Notes: a model not told the origin generated them from the sequence alone. 64,000 nucleotides of DNA from Punica granatum (GCF_007655135.1 NC_045129.1:36891122-36955121); one strand, 5' to 3'; positions 1-12,790 are shown, counted from the stretch's first letter. Numbers and translations are program-made.

Positions 1-1950
1 GGACCGGAATTCCCGGTCTTATTAGTGTTTAATTTATTATGTCTCTTCTCTTTTCTTTCTTTGTTTTTTTTTAATTAATCCCCGATGAATCTTAAGTTTA
101 AACTTATTAGACGAAAATATAATTCTCGTTTATGTAATGTGGAATTTAAAGCGATGGTTTGATCCGCGGTTCGAAGATCCTATGTAACATTTTGGTGCGA
201 GTCTTTCGACTATGTTAAACTTCGAGAGACCACTGTCCCGTCCAATCTGAGCTTCTCAAAGGTATCCGAGGAAGCTTCGATATATTATCTCGCATACCTC
301 TCTTGCTTGGCATGCACTAAAAATGCAGAGCTAATTTAATAAGGCATCCTCCACCAAGATTTTGCGCTTAGTTTGCTTGAGAAGTATAATCTAACTACTG
401 GATCATGTTATTTCTTCCAATACTATTACTTACTGAAACTCGTCGAATTTCACATGATGAATGATTTTTTTTTTAAGTATCGATGTCGTTAAATTTACAC
501 GGCTAAATCTGTATACGATGAGTCAATGGGGCATTATATATTCTCGAGGAAGAGCTGCGTACATGATTTTGAACTTTGTACAGTGATTAACTGTCAAACA
601 TTAAGAGAGAAAATTACAATCAAATATCACCCTTTTTTCATGGGGCCCGGCCCCCGTGTGATGTTTTTAAAAGATGGGCCTTAATCGTCATAGTATTTAA
701 AATCAAAGTCTTATCAAAGACTTTTTTTCTTAATAAGCATCGCAAAATTTGAATATATCAAATCCGTCCTAATTGGATTGCACCAAGCTCTCATTGATTA
801 ATTTGACTATTTGCTCAATGAATCTTATATTCATTCAAATTCAGATATAATAAGATCCTCATCTTGGTGGGGTTTTTTGCTTTAATAACTCCCTGTATAT
901 GCTGTCTCCCTTAGTTTTCCACGGCAATAATAATTAGATTGAAAGACTGCTAAATTCAATGAGGTATAAGATTAGGTAGCCTAGTCTACATTTCACGACC
1001 CAAAATCAAGCAATCAGCCAACTAAGACTATAGGAAATGTTGGAGATCAGATTATAGATGGTGAAGCCAAAAAGAAAGTTAAGTGTAGTAATGCTTACTC
1101 TCAATTCGAAATTAATATATTCTCGGCTCAATTCTTATCGACGGACTCTCGTTCTTTTCTATTTACTTCCTTCCCCGAATCACCTACCAGGATCATTTCT
1201 TGTTATGGAATAAGTGTTTGCCGTGATCACTGGAAACTTTTTGCTTGGTAAAGGGGGGGTTGGATATCTTTGACACTTGGATATGCTGCGTGTCTTTTTA
1301 ACTGTCTTTAATTTAGGAGAGCTAACCTACAACTACCTCGTCTTACATGCATGGATTTTGGTGCTAATTATTAATATTTTCTCTTTCTAATTATAAAGTA
1401 CGATTCTTGCATAAAGCACTTCCAACTTACCATATATTGGATTGGACATGTCAGATCTTGATTAGGACTGTAGATGTTGGCTCACATATGTAAGTTTGGA
1501 ATATGAATCGATGTCTTCATAGATGATACAATTCCAGCAGAAATTTCATGCCACCCTTACTTCTGAGGTCATGTGAAACTTGAACATCTCGTAATGTTAT
1601 ATTAATTACGTTGTACTTCCATCGTTCCCATACACATTCAAAGTGAAAAAAAATGTTTTACTTATGTACCGTGATTGGCTCGACCATACAAAACGAGTAA
1701 TATGCGCTCTAATCGATATTTTTCAGAGACATCCCATTCATGTCTATATTGAGTGCCAGCTGTTAAACGAACAAAATCAGTGCAATTATTTTTCTTTGTT
1801 TCGATAGTTAATGCAATTGTGTTCTTGCTTGTTCCACTTGTGCGGACCTCCCTTTCCCTTTCACCATCTTCTCAAAATATGTATAACAGAAAATTTACGT
1901 TAATGATAAATTTGCCAAGGTTTTACTAAGTAATTCAAAGAGAATATACG
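1..1950. other. AT-rich intergenic DNA, no gene seen
   Basis: No open frame here looks like a plant exon and no family motif is visible on either strand. The DNA is AT-rich with short homopolymer runs. I see no long terminal repeats or clear inverted repeats. It could include upstream sequence of a gene outside the window. Confidence 0.6.
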
Positions 1951-2175
1951 CGGTTTGGATTCACAGTACATTGATTTTAACTTTAACTTTAACTTTAACT
2001 CAACACACTACACAACAAAAATACACATTTCTCAATTCAAAAATTTTAACTTTAACTTTAACTCAACACACTACAAAACAAAAACACATGTTTTACAAGT
2101 CAAATTTATAATCACATCTTATTTGTCCTTTTTCACAATCAAAATCAAAATAACTTTAACTCTGAATCCAAACGG
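1951..2175. mobile_element. MITE, family copy A
   Basis: The left end reads CGGTTTGGATTCA and the right end TGAATCCAAACGG, a terminal inverted repeat of about 13 bp. Between them lie runs of TTTAACTTTAACTTTAACTC and a duplicated ACTCAACACACTACA segment. The same ends and interior recur at 34261-34442 (copy B), and related ends at 33893-34186 and 59998-60263. No coding capacity: the apparent frame rich in Asn and Phe is a translation of the repeat. Superfamily not assigned; target duplications not clear. Confidence 0.7.
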
Positions 2176-2283
2176 CCCCTAACGCAGTGACGCACGACTT
2201 CGCTTGATAATAAGAGGTTACATGTTCAATACTCGTTTGTGGATCTACCCATACCATACCCTTTTTTATTATCTATTAAAAAG

Positions 2284-2284
2284 A

Positions 2285-2315
<31 letters not shown>

Positions 2316-2659
2316 TATATGGGAAAACAAAGGCTGAGCCGAATTTTTATGCCACCACATCATCAAAAATAGAAAATGAAGCTCTCTCGCATTATTACGT
2401 CATCGTTTATAAATTTTTAAAAAATTATATGAAATGTCCTCTTTTAGCAGCAAAATATATCAACAGAATATATACAATACATACATATAATTAAGTCCAA
2501 AATATATTAATGGAAGATAGCTATCAATCAATATATAAAATATATCAACGGAAGATACGTATATATTCAATATATCATAAGTGCAAACCAAATATATATA
2601 TATATATATGTATATCAGTTCTTTCAATTATGACCATATAAGCAGAAAATATATCAACA

Positions 2660-2696
<37 letters not shown>

Positions 2697-2815
2697 ATAT
2701 ACATATAAATCCAAAATATATGAGCGGAATATACATATATATTCAAGATATACATAAGTCCAAACCAATATATATATATACATATATATATGTATATATG
2801 TATTTATCAATTCTT
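2284..2815. repeat. TA/CA microsatellite cluster
   Basis: Several (TA)n tracts occur at about 2286-2306, 2590-2609, 2662-2692 and 2769-2800. They are separated by a loosely repeated unit containing AAATATATCAACAGAATATA and ATATTCAATATATCATAAGT (2456-2840). This is a low-complexity expansion, probably length-variable between individuals. Frames rich in Ile and Tyr across it are not genes. Confidence 0.8.
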
Positions 2816-5041
2816 TCAAATATATATTGCATGTCTATATAAGTAGAAAGGACGCTATATCAATTCTACAAATATATATGCATATATATTGATTTCATTA
2901 TTTAAATTTATGATCTTTATGTATATAGATCGCACAAAGAATCTGAACTCAAGAATTTGGAGCACATCTTCAGCAAGTAAAGGTAATAATGCCCTCTCCT
3001 TTCCATTAACCAAATTAAGTATGTGTCTAGGAAAGACTAAATTCATGCTCATGTGTGACGTAGCTATTTTTTCATTAATTTTTTTGTGTGTGTATGATAG
3101 TACAAATTTTGAGGCGTCACAATGATTTATCATATAATAAAAGAATTGAGACATGAAAAAAAAAGGTACGTGGACAATTAGAATGAGATTGACAAGACTG
3201 TGGGATGCCGTGAATACAAAAACTAATAAAATCATTAGTCTTGATAAGATTTTCATTAACAAAGAGGTATATTTTTGCACTTTTTACTAAATATATATTA
3301 TTTCTCATAGAATTAATTATTTATTAAAATTTTCTTCTAATAAAATTAGGGTTCTTTAATACATGCAAGCGTAAGAAAGTCTCAAATCGATTTGTTCTGA
3401 CCGTTACCTCGTAAAGGAGACTTATACACTATCAACTAATGAAATTAAGGATCTTTACATTTCAAGATTTCTTTTTTATTTCATTCATATTTTTGTATGT
3501 TTCCTTTCCTCTTTTTTCTTGGATTGTAGTTTGATTTACTATTATAGTGATTTGAGATTATCTATTTTACCAATTTATTTTATATTTTATTACATGCAAT
3601 TAATTACTTTGCACGAATAATTGGTATGCATTTGAAATGAATGATTTGTTCTAATATATTGATATCTATAACAATAACATAATTTATCTGATTTATGTTA
3701 AGTATTATTTATGCGAAACGTATAAAACTATTTGATAAGATTAGTTTTGCAACTAAAAGTTAATTATTTAACTTAGGCCCGTACAGTGCGTAGGTTTTCA
3801 ACTAGTTTCTACATTATTTACTAAGAATAATAATGTAAAATTCACACCCTCACGTGGCAACTTATGCTCAATAAGTGAGCACGAGCCGGACTTCTTTTTT
3901 GTGCTCGGGCGAAGGGGGATTGACATGAGGCGCACTTTTTGGTTGCTCTCAAATTTTGGGCCTCTCATAGTGTGAGTTCACACTGGGCTCATCTCCAATA
4001 TAAAAGTTCGAATCAACAAATTGTAATACCCAATCTCTTATAAATTCATTGGAGTCTTTTTAGTTTTTCCATGGGAGATATAAACTCTCAACAAATAATA
4101 ATAATAATAATACTAATAATAATCAAAACAAATCAAAATTATACTATCGTATATGTAGGGCTGATTCATGTGTTTGAGTGATCCGGAATTGTTTTCCGAT
4201 CACTAGATCAATCTGATTGACATCAGTCTATCAAAGCAAAATAAATTAGGTGGTCTCGGAGCACGAGTGGTGTTTTCAATGAATTATGCTAAGGAGATGA
4301 TATGATCTGTTCGGACTAATTGGGTCACTCTGGAATCGTCGTTTCATGTACGTTAAATAGGACGTATTCGTCTGACGAGTCGTAATCTCATGAGAAGTAT
4401 GCACGTGCTGGAAAAATGAATAGTCAGAAGATGTATCAAGTACTGAAATGTTGCTGGGGGGATTGAAAACCGCTGTCATGATCGACTTGGGCATCGTTGT
4501 ATGTAAGCACACACATGCAGAGTGGGAGCAAATCTTTGAAGGGATCGTCAGAGTTGTGCCATGTTGCATGTTTGAAATGTGAACATTTGTTTGGTACTCC
4601 CTCCATTATATTAGGACAGTGCTCACAGAGACAATGAAGGCTGATATGAAGACATGAATGGTCCCCTTCTAGCATTGTTGGCCCAATTGGCCCTTTAATT
4701 ACGTTCGCGTCGGCAACTGCTGAGCTGATCTAACTCAGAGGGACATGTTTGGTACGATAAAATAGAAAGAAATACAACATAAAAAAAAGTGACTACTCCG
4801 TAATGCAGGTTTCAGTTTATTCCATTAATTATGTTCCTCCATGCTGAACATAACCTGAGAGGTTGGTGCAAAATTAGGTACGTGACTAATCGTGCCTCGT
4901 GCCTCGGGCGATATTGGGCTGGATATGAGAGACTTCCTTTGGCAATGATTTTGATTCTACTCAGAAAGAAAGAACATATTAATTGATCATAAGATGGTGA
5001 AATATTGTGATTCCTTTCAAAGTCATTTTTTTCGGTTACAC
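2816..5041. other. Intergenic DNA, no gene seen
   Basis: AT-rich sequence without recognisable exons. A short (AAT)n tract lies near 4097-4112. The stretch around 3836-4100, with a high-GC block and the words TTCGAATCAACAAATTG and TGTAATACCC, looks like a decayed LTR or SINE, but I could not find a partner copy or target duplication. Frames at 4276-4675 on the minus strand have no family resemblance. Confidence 0.5.
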
Positions 5042-5162
5042 AGAGAGATCCATGAGTCTAGTATAATAAGATAGAAATCCTAATGCTGATAACGAGGCAC
5101 GGGTTGTCCTCAACGAGTATCGAACCTGAAATTTCTTGACTACTAAGTGAAGGCGTGCGCTA
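5042..5162 (-). mobile_element. SINE-like relic (tRNA-derived B box)
   Basis: On the minus strand this reads as a polymerase III-like head with a B-box-like GGTTCGATACTC, then ACCCGTGCCTC and a T/A-rich tail. It aligns with plus-strand sequence at about 43738-43850, including AGCGCACGC/AGCGTACAC, CAGGTTCGATAC and CCCGTGCCTC. Two diverged copies of one unit in a 64-kb window, with a tRNA-like internal promoter, suggest a SINE family. Boundaries are approximate and no target duplication was established. Confidence 0.45.
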
Positions 5163-5270
5163 CTGAAGGGACAACATCTAATCGTGAAAAAAGTGCTTAT
5201 TTGTCTGTATAAATGAGTCTATCAACTGATCAATAACACGGCATTGCATTACTCTGAATATGCAAAATGT

Positions 5271-7433
5271 TCACTTGCTGGCTATACCATAGACATGTGA
5301 GTTTATAAGCGGGGCATTGGTTAAGAAAGCCGTGCTAAGTCGGAGATCTGAGAATCCAGCATGGGATATGTTCTTTCCCGTGAAACGGGTGAGGTGGCAC
5401 CCATCGGAGACTGCCTGCTGCAGGGGATCAAGAACATTCTGCAGCAGCCTGAGAAATGTTCCCTCTGAAGTTGAAACACCGGATATGGAAACAGCATTAG
5501 AACTTATATCCACTATATATTGTGTATCCGATTTTTAGGACGGATGCAAGTAAATAATGACCTGACCTTCTGCAGCAACATGCTCCACGAATAGGTAAAG
5601 ACCGCCCGGTTTGAGCACCCTCTTCACCTCTGAGATATCAATGAATGCCAGTTATTGCAATGAGAAATTACATGGCCCCTGGAAGACATGTAGATGGATA
5701 TTCAAAAGAAAACAACTAATGTTCTATGTTTCTTTAACGACAGAACCTTAATAAGCCCGTGACCTAAGTGATTACAGAAGTTGTGTTGTGCCTCCTTCTC
5801 TGGAACAATAAAGTGCATCAACGAGACAATCAAGCAAGTTCCATTGGACTAGTCATGTTCGGAATGAAGTTTGACCTATCTGGTGCCTTGTATAGAAAGT
5901 TAAGGGCTCGTGCCGGAAGTAGGCATTCATTTGAAATGGCAACGGTTGGCAAATTATATATCTCTGCATATGTATAAAAGATATACCTCAGACAAAAGGA
6001 AGGCCTAGAGCTGAAGTATGAGCAATATCGTCAACTATAGAGAGGTTTACGACGCTTCACTGCTTTAATGCACAAACAAAGGATGATCGGAAATGCTCAA
6101 GAGATTTGCCATACATTATGCTATTTAGTCATCCTGATTCATCCCGTTCTGTTTCCATCATCATTCAAAACATAAGCAATGTGTAATGACCTTTCAGTGT
6201 CTGATCGACGTCGCCTACGGAGCACAAGACAAGAGTTCCAATAACTGCATCCACGGAAGCATCCCTTACTGGTATTGCCTCCCCAACCTGAATTTAGCCG
6301 ATGGGAAAGGGAAGAAATGCTTTCAGTATCAGCGTCAAAAGTGAAAAAATAAACCCACATCATTAGGGAGGCTAAATTTGACGTAAACTTAGCAAACTAA
6401 TAGGATGCTATCATCTGCAGAAGATAATCTAGTGTAACTTGAGATATCTCAAATTGAACATTAGACAACATGACTTGAGAAATCATCATGGAAGATTGAC
6501 AACTATTGGTCCCATTCGCAATGTAGACGCACCGCCTGCAAAAATTGGAATTTCTCGGGCAGTAGACCTGCTCCCTCTGCTGCTGCCTGTGCATATTTTT
6601 CCATCGCCCTATTCGGGTCCACACCAATGACTCGTACACTGTTATTGCCTACATAATATCTGAAGTTAGGGCCCGTTCCAACACCGATCTCCACCACTTC
6701 CTTAGCTTCCCCTTTCAACTCATCGAAGAGCTGCGACTTGTATCCTGCAATCTTGCCAAGTAACCAAAGATTATTTCGAATTTTAATTCAGTTTTAACAA
6801 TAGCAACGACTCGGTAATACTGTGAGAGACACAAACCTCTGCCTCATATGATTGCATCGTCATGTCCATAACTTGAGCATAGAATTCCTCGTACCAGTTT
6901 GGTCTCGGGGGGTGAACCCTGTTCAGAATTGCCTAGAAGCATATCAAATCACCGTTGGACAAGATTAGACTACCGTAAAAACTCATTTCATAGAGTAAGG
7001 AAGACACTGACCAGATTTTCAGTCCGACCTTTGAACATTGAAACAACATAAAGCAGCAGCTTGATTATGAAAACAGAGAGAGATCTTGTTCGTATGAATG
7101 GGATCTGACTCGAAGTTCGACGCTGAGTTCAAGAATAATACACACACGTACCTTATAATCAGAAGATAAGTCAGAAGCAGCATTTGAAGAGTGAACGGGG
7201 CACAGAGCAGCAGCAGAAGCAGCAGCCGCTGATTCAATGAAGTGCCTTCGTCCACAGCAGCAGCAGAGACCTGTGTTAATGAAAGCTTTTCCCAATTCAA
7301 AACCCGAGCTTTCTGCCGGTCCCGAAGACGATGGGGATGGAGTTGGAGAAGCACTCTTGTGCAGACAGCAGGAAAATATTCTGGGTTTGAACGGAAGAGC
7401 AACAGTTGAGAAAGTAGAAGACTGGATCATCAT
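5271..7433 (-). CDS. UbiE/METTL7-like SAM-dependent methyltransferase, probably plastid
   Basis: Six exons on the minus strand: 7433-7152, 6932-6837, 6751-6533, 6287-6191, 5629-5567 and 5464-5271. They join in frame to give 316 residues. All introns have GT-AG ends. Residues 1 to about 90 are rich in Ser, Ala and Pro and look like a transit peptide. The methyltransferase core starts in exon 3 with motif I VVEIGVGTGPNF (SAM binding), then VIGVDPN, GEAIPVRDASVDAV, GTLVLCSV, and RVLKPGGLYLFVEHV in exons 4-5. Exon 6 carries the family's C-terminal HLTR region. The order matches the Arabidopsis methyltransferases annotated near At1g69520-69526, of similar length. The substrate is unknown. Two Met codons are adjacent at the start (7433 and 7430). 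It lies 0.5 kb downstream of the endosulfine gene on the same strand. Confidence 0.88.
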
Positions 7434-7969
7434 TGTCTTGTGCGTTTTAGGTCGTTAATGGCAGTCATATGTTTTCTCCGACAGTTAAGCACTACCCGCC
7501 ACTCATTTCGGGGCTTTATCCATTACGATGGTCTTTCTTTCTTTGTCTCCTTTCACAGGTCATTACATGCAAGAAAATTCAGTTTTATGGCTTTGGGCCC
7601 TTGAGTTCCGTTCTATCACCTGTTATGATAAAATGTTCCATTAACCAGAGTTTCGAGTAAATTGTGTTCGCTCATCTTGATGCAAATGTCGTACTTCATC
7701 TCGGCCTATTCCTGTTCGTGTCTAATGAAACAAAACAAATCCAATATTTCTTTCCAAATTCTGTCTGCAAAAGAGTGACAAACTTCCAAGTGTTACACAG
7801 CCTCGAGCCAATATGCAAGCATAGTATCAGTGCACATACGAATTGAGTTCTGGTTTATTCATACTAGCCGTCTTCTCTGCCGTATGTTTCTTCTTCGGTT
7901 ATATGCGTCCTATTTTGGTTCAAACTCTCCTAATTACAGAAAGGAGTGACCGATGGAAGAAAGTCCAAT
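7434..7969. other. Spacer between two minus-strand genes
   Basis: This 536-bp spacer must contain the 3' untranslated region and terminator of the endosulfine gene and the promoter and leader of the methyltransferase gene. I see no extra exon. The plus-strand frames here read like chance frames. Confidence 0.6.
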
Positions 7970-9222
7970 TCAATGCTGAATATTTTCCGACTTCTCTGGA
8001 CAGCTTTGTTGCTCTTCAGTACTGATGCTCTTCTCGCCGCCTTCGTCTTGCTTGAAGTTGCTGTCTTCTGGAGCCTCATCACTATGATCGCCATCTCCTG
8101 CAAGAACAGTATGGCAACCTTGTTTATATGAGCAGCGTAAACATAATTTTCCATTCTTCCTTCTTTTCCTTTTGGTTGGACGGAATGAATTCTAGGTTCA
8201 TCCTCACAAGGGTGAACGGTGAGTTCCACACATACATACCTCCATGATCATCTGAAGGAGCATAGGCTGATCGCCTCACTTGCTGGTGCGGAGTGGGCTG
8301 CTCATAGCAATATTAGAGAATGGAGAAAATCGAAGCAGAGATGAATGAAATATCAACGAGGAAATTCAACATGCAGGGCAATATTAAATGAGATAGATTG
8401 ATACATACATGCTGCTAGCAAAACGGAGTATGCATTAACATATCAATATGCACATGTACTGGGATCAACTAAAAATTTCATACAGAAAGGAGCAAGTCAT
8501 GGTGATGAACTAAAGATCAGGTACCTGAAGCTTCGGTCGAAGAGCTTCGAGGGGTCCTTTGGGCTTCCCTGCCCCCTGCTTGGAACAAGAGAATTAAGAC
8601 GTATTTCAAAATTAAAACTTCAAAGTTGTATCAATCGACCAAAGGCATTTCTGCGATTTTAAAAGCTTAACGAGTACCTTCCCAAGTGCCCAGTCCGCAG
8701 AATCAAAGAATGCTCGTTCATGATCCTGCAGCAGGATGGAAACAATTGAATTGCCTTAGATCGAAGAATCTGTCCTCTCAATTAGACGAGGAACGATGAA
8801 CTACATACCTTGGATATCAATGGTGGCTTCTTTGTTAACAGCCCTCCATATTTCTTCTTGATGATCTCCTCCTGCACAAATGCAGATCTAGATCAGCAAA
8901 AGGTACATGGAGTCACAATCTGAGCCTATTGCATTAAAATTTGGCTCGCTGCTGCAAACATGAAAATAGGACCGAAGGTTGTGAAACCATCACCACGAGA
9001 AGTTCCGGTAAAGTAAGCAGAAAAATAAGATAGAGAAATAGAATAATGTTACACCTCCTGCTGTGGTGAGGGCATCGGGTTTCCATCATTCCCAATATCT
9101 TCTTCTTTCAAATCTTTTACATCAGTGCAGACATTAGTTTTGTTATCTTCCAAGCTGTTATCTTTGAGCTCTTGGTCCTTCACAACCTCGGCAGCTGCTG
9201 TGCTTGACATCAAGAGCGCCAT
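7970..9222 (-). CDS. Endosulfine/ARPP19-family protein (PP2A-B55 inhibitor family)
   Basis: Six coding exons on the minus strand: 9222-9055, 8871-8809, 8725-8678, 8578-8525, 8300-8240 and 8097-7970. They join in phase to give 173 residues. The conserved core runs from exon 2 to exon 4: KKYGGLLTKKPPLISK, DHERAFFDSADWALGKQG. FDSADW (residues 84-89) corresponds to the animal and yeast FDSGDY motif, whose Ser is phosphorylated by Greatwall kinase so that the protein inhibits PP2A-B55. Here that Ser is residue 86. The plant motif has Ala-Asp-Trp instead of Gly-Asp-Tyr. N- and C-termini are acidic and probably disordered. A second Met at residue 5 (9210) could be the start and matches the shorter N-terminus I recall for plant homologues. 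An intron separates a leader exon (about 9627-9720) from the start codon. Family assignment is strong; function in plants is inferred. Confidence 0.9.
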
Positions 9223-9626
9223 ACTAATAAGGGCAAAACAAAGAAGTCATTGTGCAACGAAAGAGACAATCCATTAGGAGTTATAAACATTACGTTTCTC
9301 ACTTTCCGAGAACCATACGAACTCGATATAGAACGCAAACAAAACCTTTAGGGCTTGTTCCTTTGTTCGGTTCAGGAAAACGAAGAGAACTCTGCTATAT
9401 GTTATGGCTTTTAAGGCAATCTATACTCGTAAGGCATAATCGATTTCTTCTCCTCTGTGTAATCCGAACTAATCCCTAAAGCATCAAACGATCAATCAAG
9501 ATTTTTGGACCCGACATCCATTTCCACATCCAAGACTTTCAAAATTAAGCGGGGAAAAAAACTATTGCCGATGAATTGCTTCGAAGCAAACCCGGTGACA
9601 TGATCATCATCTGTAATAGTAATTAC

Positions 9627-9720
9627 CTGATCAGGGATCAGAGTCGGAAATTTGATCCGAGAGCGAAGGTAGAGTTGAGAAAACCTGAAGAGATGACACT
9701 GAAGAGGACAAAACCATCAA
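9627..9720 (-). promoter_or_regulatory. Probable 5' leader exon of the endosulfine gene
   Basis: On the minus strand a pyrimidine-rich stretch ends in TGATCAG followed by GTAATTAC, a good donor. An acceptor TTATTAG lies just before the ATG at 9222. A leader intron of about 400 bp is therefore likely. The upstream limit of the exon is a guess. Confidence 0.5.
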
Positions 9721-10020
9721 CAGACAAAACAGAGCTGTCCGGTTAGATTCTGAGTTGCCTCAAGGCGACGCAGTCCGTTACGGCATCTTTCAGAGCGCGG
9801 AATGTGGCGGGTAATCGGATGAAACCGTGTGGGCCCAAATCCTAGGCCTGTGGGGCCCACGCTGGGCAGGTGCAATAGCCGTGCACCGGTAATTCTCTAA
9901 TCTTGAAAGAAGGACCCTGAACTTTTCTTTCTTTTACTTTCATCCATATGCTTTTAATTGGCCGAATTAAGTCCTCCAACTTTAGGATAAGGTGTAACTT
10001 AGTCCCTCCCTTATGAATTG

Positions 10021-10520
10021 GGCTGTTCATGGTGCGGTTCCGTTCGAAAACCGAACCGTAACTGTTCCCAAACCACAAAGATGGTACAGTTCGGTTAGTT
10101 GAGTACCAATATGAAACAAACCATTTGACAACCGAAGAATCAAACCATTTTCAAATAAGTTATTTTGGATCAATTGATCAGTTAACCGCTTGTCCCACGT
10201 TTTGGTTTGATTCTCCAACTGCCAAATCGAACAAAAAAATGTCCAAATTGAAATAAATCTATGGTTTTTAATTACTTTTATTTGAAATTTTTTAACGACA
10301 ATATTTGGCAATTATACCGATAATTATCATTAGGCAAAAACTATTTTATTTGTGAGTTTTTTAAAAATTTTACTAACAGTTCGGTTCGCTTAACCACAGT
10401 TGACTGGCCAGAGATGGTTCGACAACGAACCGAACTGTTCATCCCTGCAAACCGAATTGAAAGAGAGCCGGTTCTAAACGGTTCGGTTCGGTTCAATTTT
10501 TTGGTTCTTATGAACAGCCC
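10021..10520. mobile_element. hAT-like non-autonomous element (GGCTGTTCAT ends)
   Basis: The left end is GGCTGTTCATGGTGCGGTTC and the right end is CTTATGAACAGCCC, giving a 10-11 bp inverted repeat. Subterminal DNA on both sides is packed with short copies of CGGTTCGG and its complement, for example near 10036-10060 and 10480-10500. Such subterminal repeats are typical of plant hAT-type MITEs. Flanks contain TATGAAT on both sides (near 10012-10018 and 10524-10530), a possible target duplication but offset by a few bases from the ends. No transposase. Confidence 0.6.
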
Positions 10521-10739
10521 TACCTATGAATCCCGTGAGTCTTTTATGCGCCGGTTCACTTGATTAGGCCCGATCCATCCTTTGCTTCCAAGGTTTGGTT
10601 CCGTAATTCTTATGAGTCAACCTACCCTACACGTGCAACCAAGCATTCCTTGTCTTTTGATTTCCTCGGATTTTTGCAATTCGGATACGGATATCGAGGA
10701 AATTCAATGGCAGAAAAGATTGCGCTGTAGATAATGCAG

Positions 10740-11340
10740 ACGACTTGACCACAAAAGATTTCAATGGAACTGTGCTTTGGTGAATTTCTGACCGAAGGGC
10801 CACTTAGCCAGGACAATATTGTAGGATATACAAAGCTACGTCCATCGCTCATGATGACCTTTAAGGAGAGGCTCTGCCAGTTGAGGTTCACATCGCTCCG
10901 TCAATTTCGTCCCCAGCTCCTGGACAGTGGCTTCCATCCGGTTCTGGACCCTGCTTGGACAGATATTGCATGGACGTCGCCATCTCCGCCAATGTTCGGG
11001 ATGAGAACAACATTAAAGTCGGAGTTTCCATTGATTGTAAATCTTATTCCTCGCTTTCCCTTGTAGGTACCCTAGGAACAGAAATTCGATCCCTAGCCAA
11101 AATGTCACATGTAGCAGTTAGTAGTCCCAACAAAATTAGCTATGGAGTGACATCGCCCTCAACTTCCGGTGAGCCAATAAGCGTATAACTCTTAACGTTC
11201 CGAAAAATCAAGAGTTCAAGCTCCCTTTTACTTTCGGTAAACAACTGATATGGCTGCAGCTTTGTCCAGGGCAATCTGCTCAAAGACAGGATGAGAGAGG
11301 CTGAACCCACCAGCATTGTTCGGGGTTAGAGGCAAAAACT
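10740..11340 (-). pseudogene. Broken alpha-expansin gene
   Basis: The minus strand from about 11063 down to 10745 reads in one frame as an expansin C-terminal half: [19 protein letters not shown], then [29 protein letters not shown], an in-frame TGA, and LNWQSLSLKVIMSDGRSF. The TGA falls where expansins have the Trp of GQNW, so it is a nonsense change. Further upstream (about 11332-11228) the strand reads LPLTPNNAGGFSLSHPVFEQ and IALDKAAAISVVYRK, the expansin region before the RRVPC motif, followed by a stop. Between these pieces lies what looks like a retained intron plus a frame change. Possible exon 1 remnants reach about 11990 but are too weak to claim. Expansins loosen plant cell walls; this copy cannot make a full protein. 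Retained intron structure argues for decay of a genomic copy, not a retrocopy. Confidence 0.8.
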
Positions 11341-12790
11341 ACATGTGCCACAGATACGGCGGTATCCATGAACTTTTAACTACATGCGAATCACACGAAT
11401 TTTTTATGCTTTGAAAGATATTCGGCAAGCAACCATCTTGCAAAACCTTGAACTAATACAATATGCCGTATCCTTGGCCCTATGAAAGACTTCCATGGAC
11501 GTCCCTGCAGGCTCCTAAGTGGATAGCGTTAATGTTGAACAACCTTGATTATGGTTACGACTTCAATCATGAGAACTCCGGATACACATGTACCATCTTG
11601 GTCAACCTGACATGGATGACATTCTAGAGCCATGTACCCTCTGCCAAAATTGAGATACATTTGGCTCGTATGATTAAAATCTACTTATAAAAAGTGTGAA
11701 CAAGATATAAAGTACAAACAAGTAGTTTGTGTTTTACTCCAAGTAGTCAGTACTCTCGACTTGTTAAGGATAAAGCAGATGGTGATGTGAGTAAGGATTG
11801 GATGGTATTTCAACTACAAAGTGAGTTTTAACCAAAAATTAATTACTGGACACAAATTACCCAAAATTTTCAATATAAATCATCTTTCAAATGAACGCTA
11901 TTGAATCCGATGGACTTCATGTAATTTGTAGAATCTTTTACGTATGTACGGTCTCCCTGGTCATCATAACTATGTAGCGCCGCATCTCTCCCAGTATTCT
12001 TCAGGTTCTTATGTTACTGGCTGGTTGCACTGACGTAGTTAGAGCTCTCCAAGGGACTATAGGCGTAGCTATGGCCAGGTGCAACCTCCCCGTTTAGGTC
12101 ATGAAGAGCAAGATTCCCTTCCAAAGCTCGGACTATCTGTTCACGCAGTGGTAGAAAAGACTGTGGTTACGGCTCGTCTGGACGTATGATAGGGGGATAA
12201 AATGAGAAAATCATACATTAATCAATACTATCATGGTATTGCATTCCTTCTCCATTACTACGGTGGCATGGGCGAATAGATTTGTAACATACTAATGAAT
12301 TTAAAGAGATTGAGCGTGACAATACTGCAGTGGAAACTATTACCCGAAAGTTCCCATGACACGGGTGGTTACATGAGAATACGTGTCTTCGAAAAACTTT
12401 GCCAGTCCGAAATCTGCAGCCTACAGGGGGCGTATTATCATTGTAATTAAGTGAGAATTTGACAGTGGACATGCAAATTAGAGGAGCCCTTCTTATGTAA
12501 TATGCTTCGAGTCCTAGCCGGATGCATATGATATATGCAACAAAGAGACTAAACGCCTTACCATACACACTTGGGTAACAGCATATGAAATGGCAAATTG
12601 CTTAGGCTTTGGTTGCGGGAATTATTACTTCCAGAGATAGTCTTCTTCGTGGAAAGAAACTTTACATTTCTTGTCTAGGACGTGAAGGTGAAACTAGACT
12701 AAATTAACAATTTGCTCCCAAAAAATGCGTCGTTCGAGAAATTATTCAGTGAAAGATTTTACATGGCTAACTGATCTAGCCGTCTAAAAG
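11341..12790. other. Intergenic DNA, possibly with weak expansin exon remnants
   Basis: No intact gene. The minus strand around 11450-11990 may contain decayed expansin exons, with hints of the N-terminal region, but stops and frame changes prevent a firm call. The rest (12000-12790) shows no recognisable feature. Confidence 0.45.

Noticed and set aside
2628..2819. Ile/Tyr-rich frames in the TA microsatellite region
   Set aside because: Direct translation of TA and TATG repeats.
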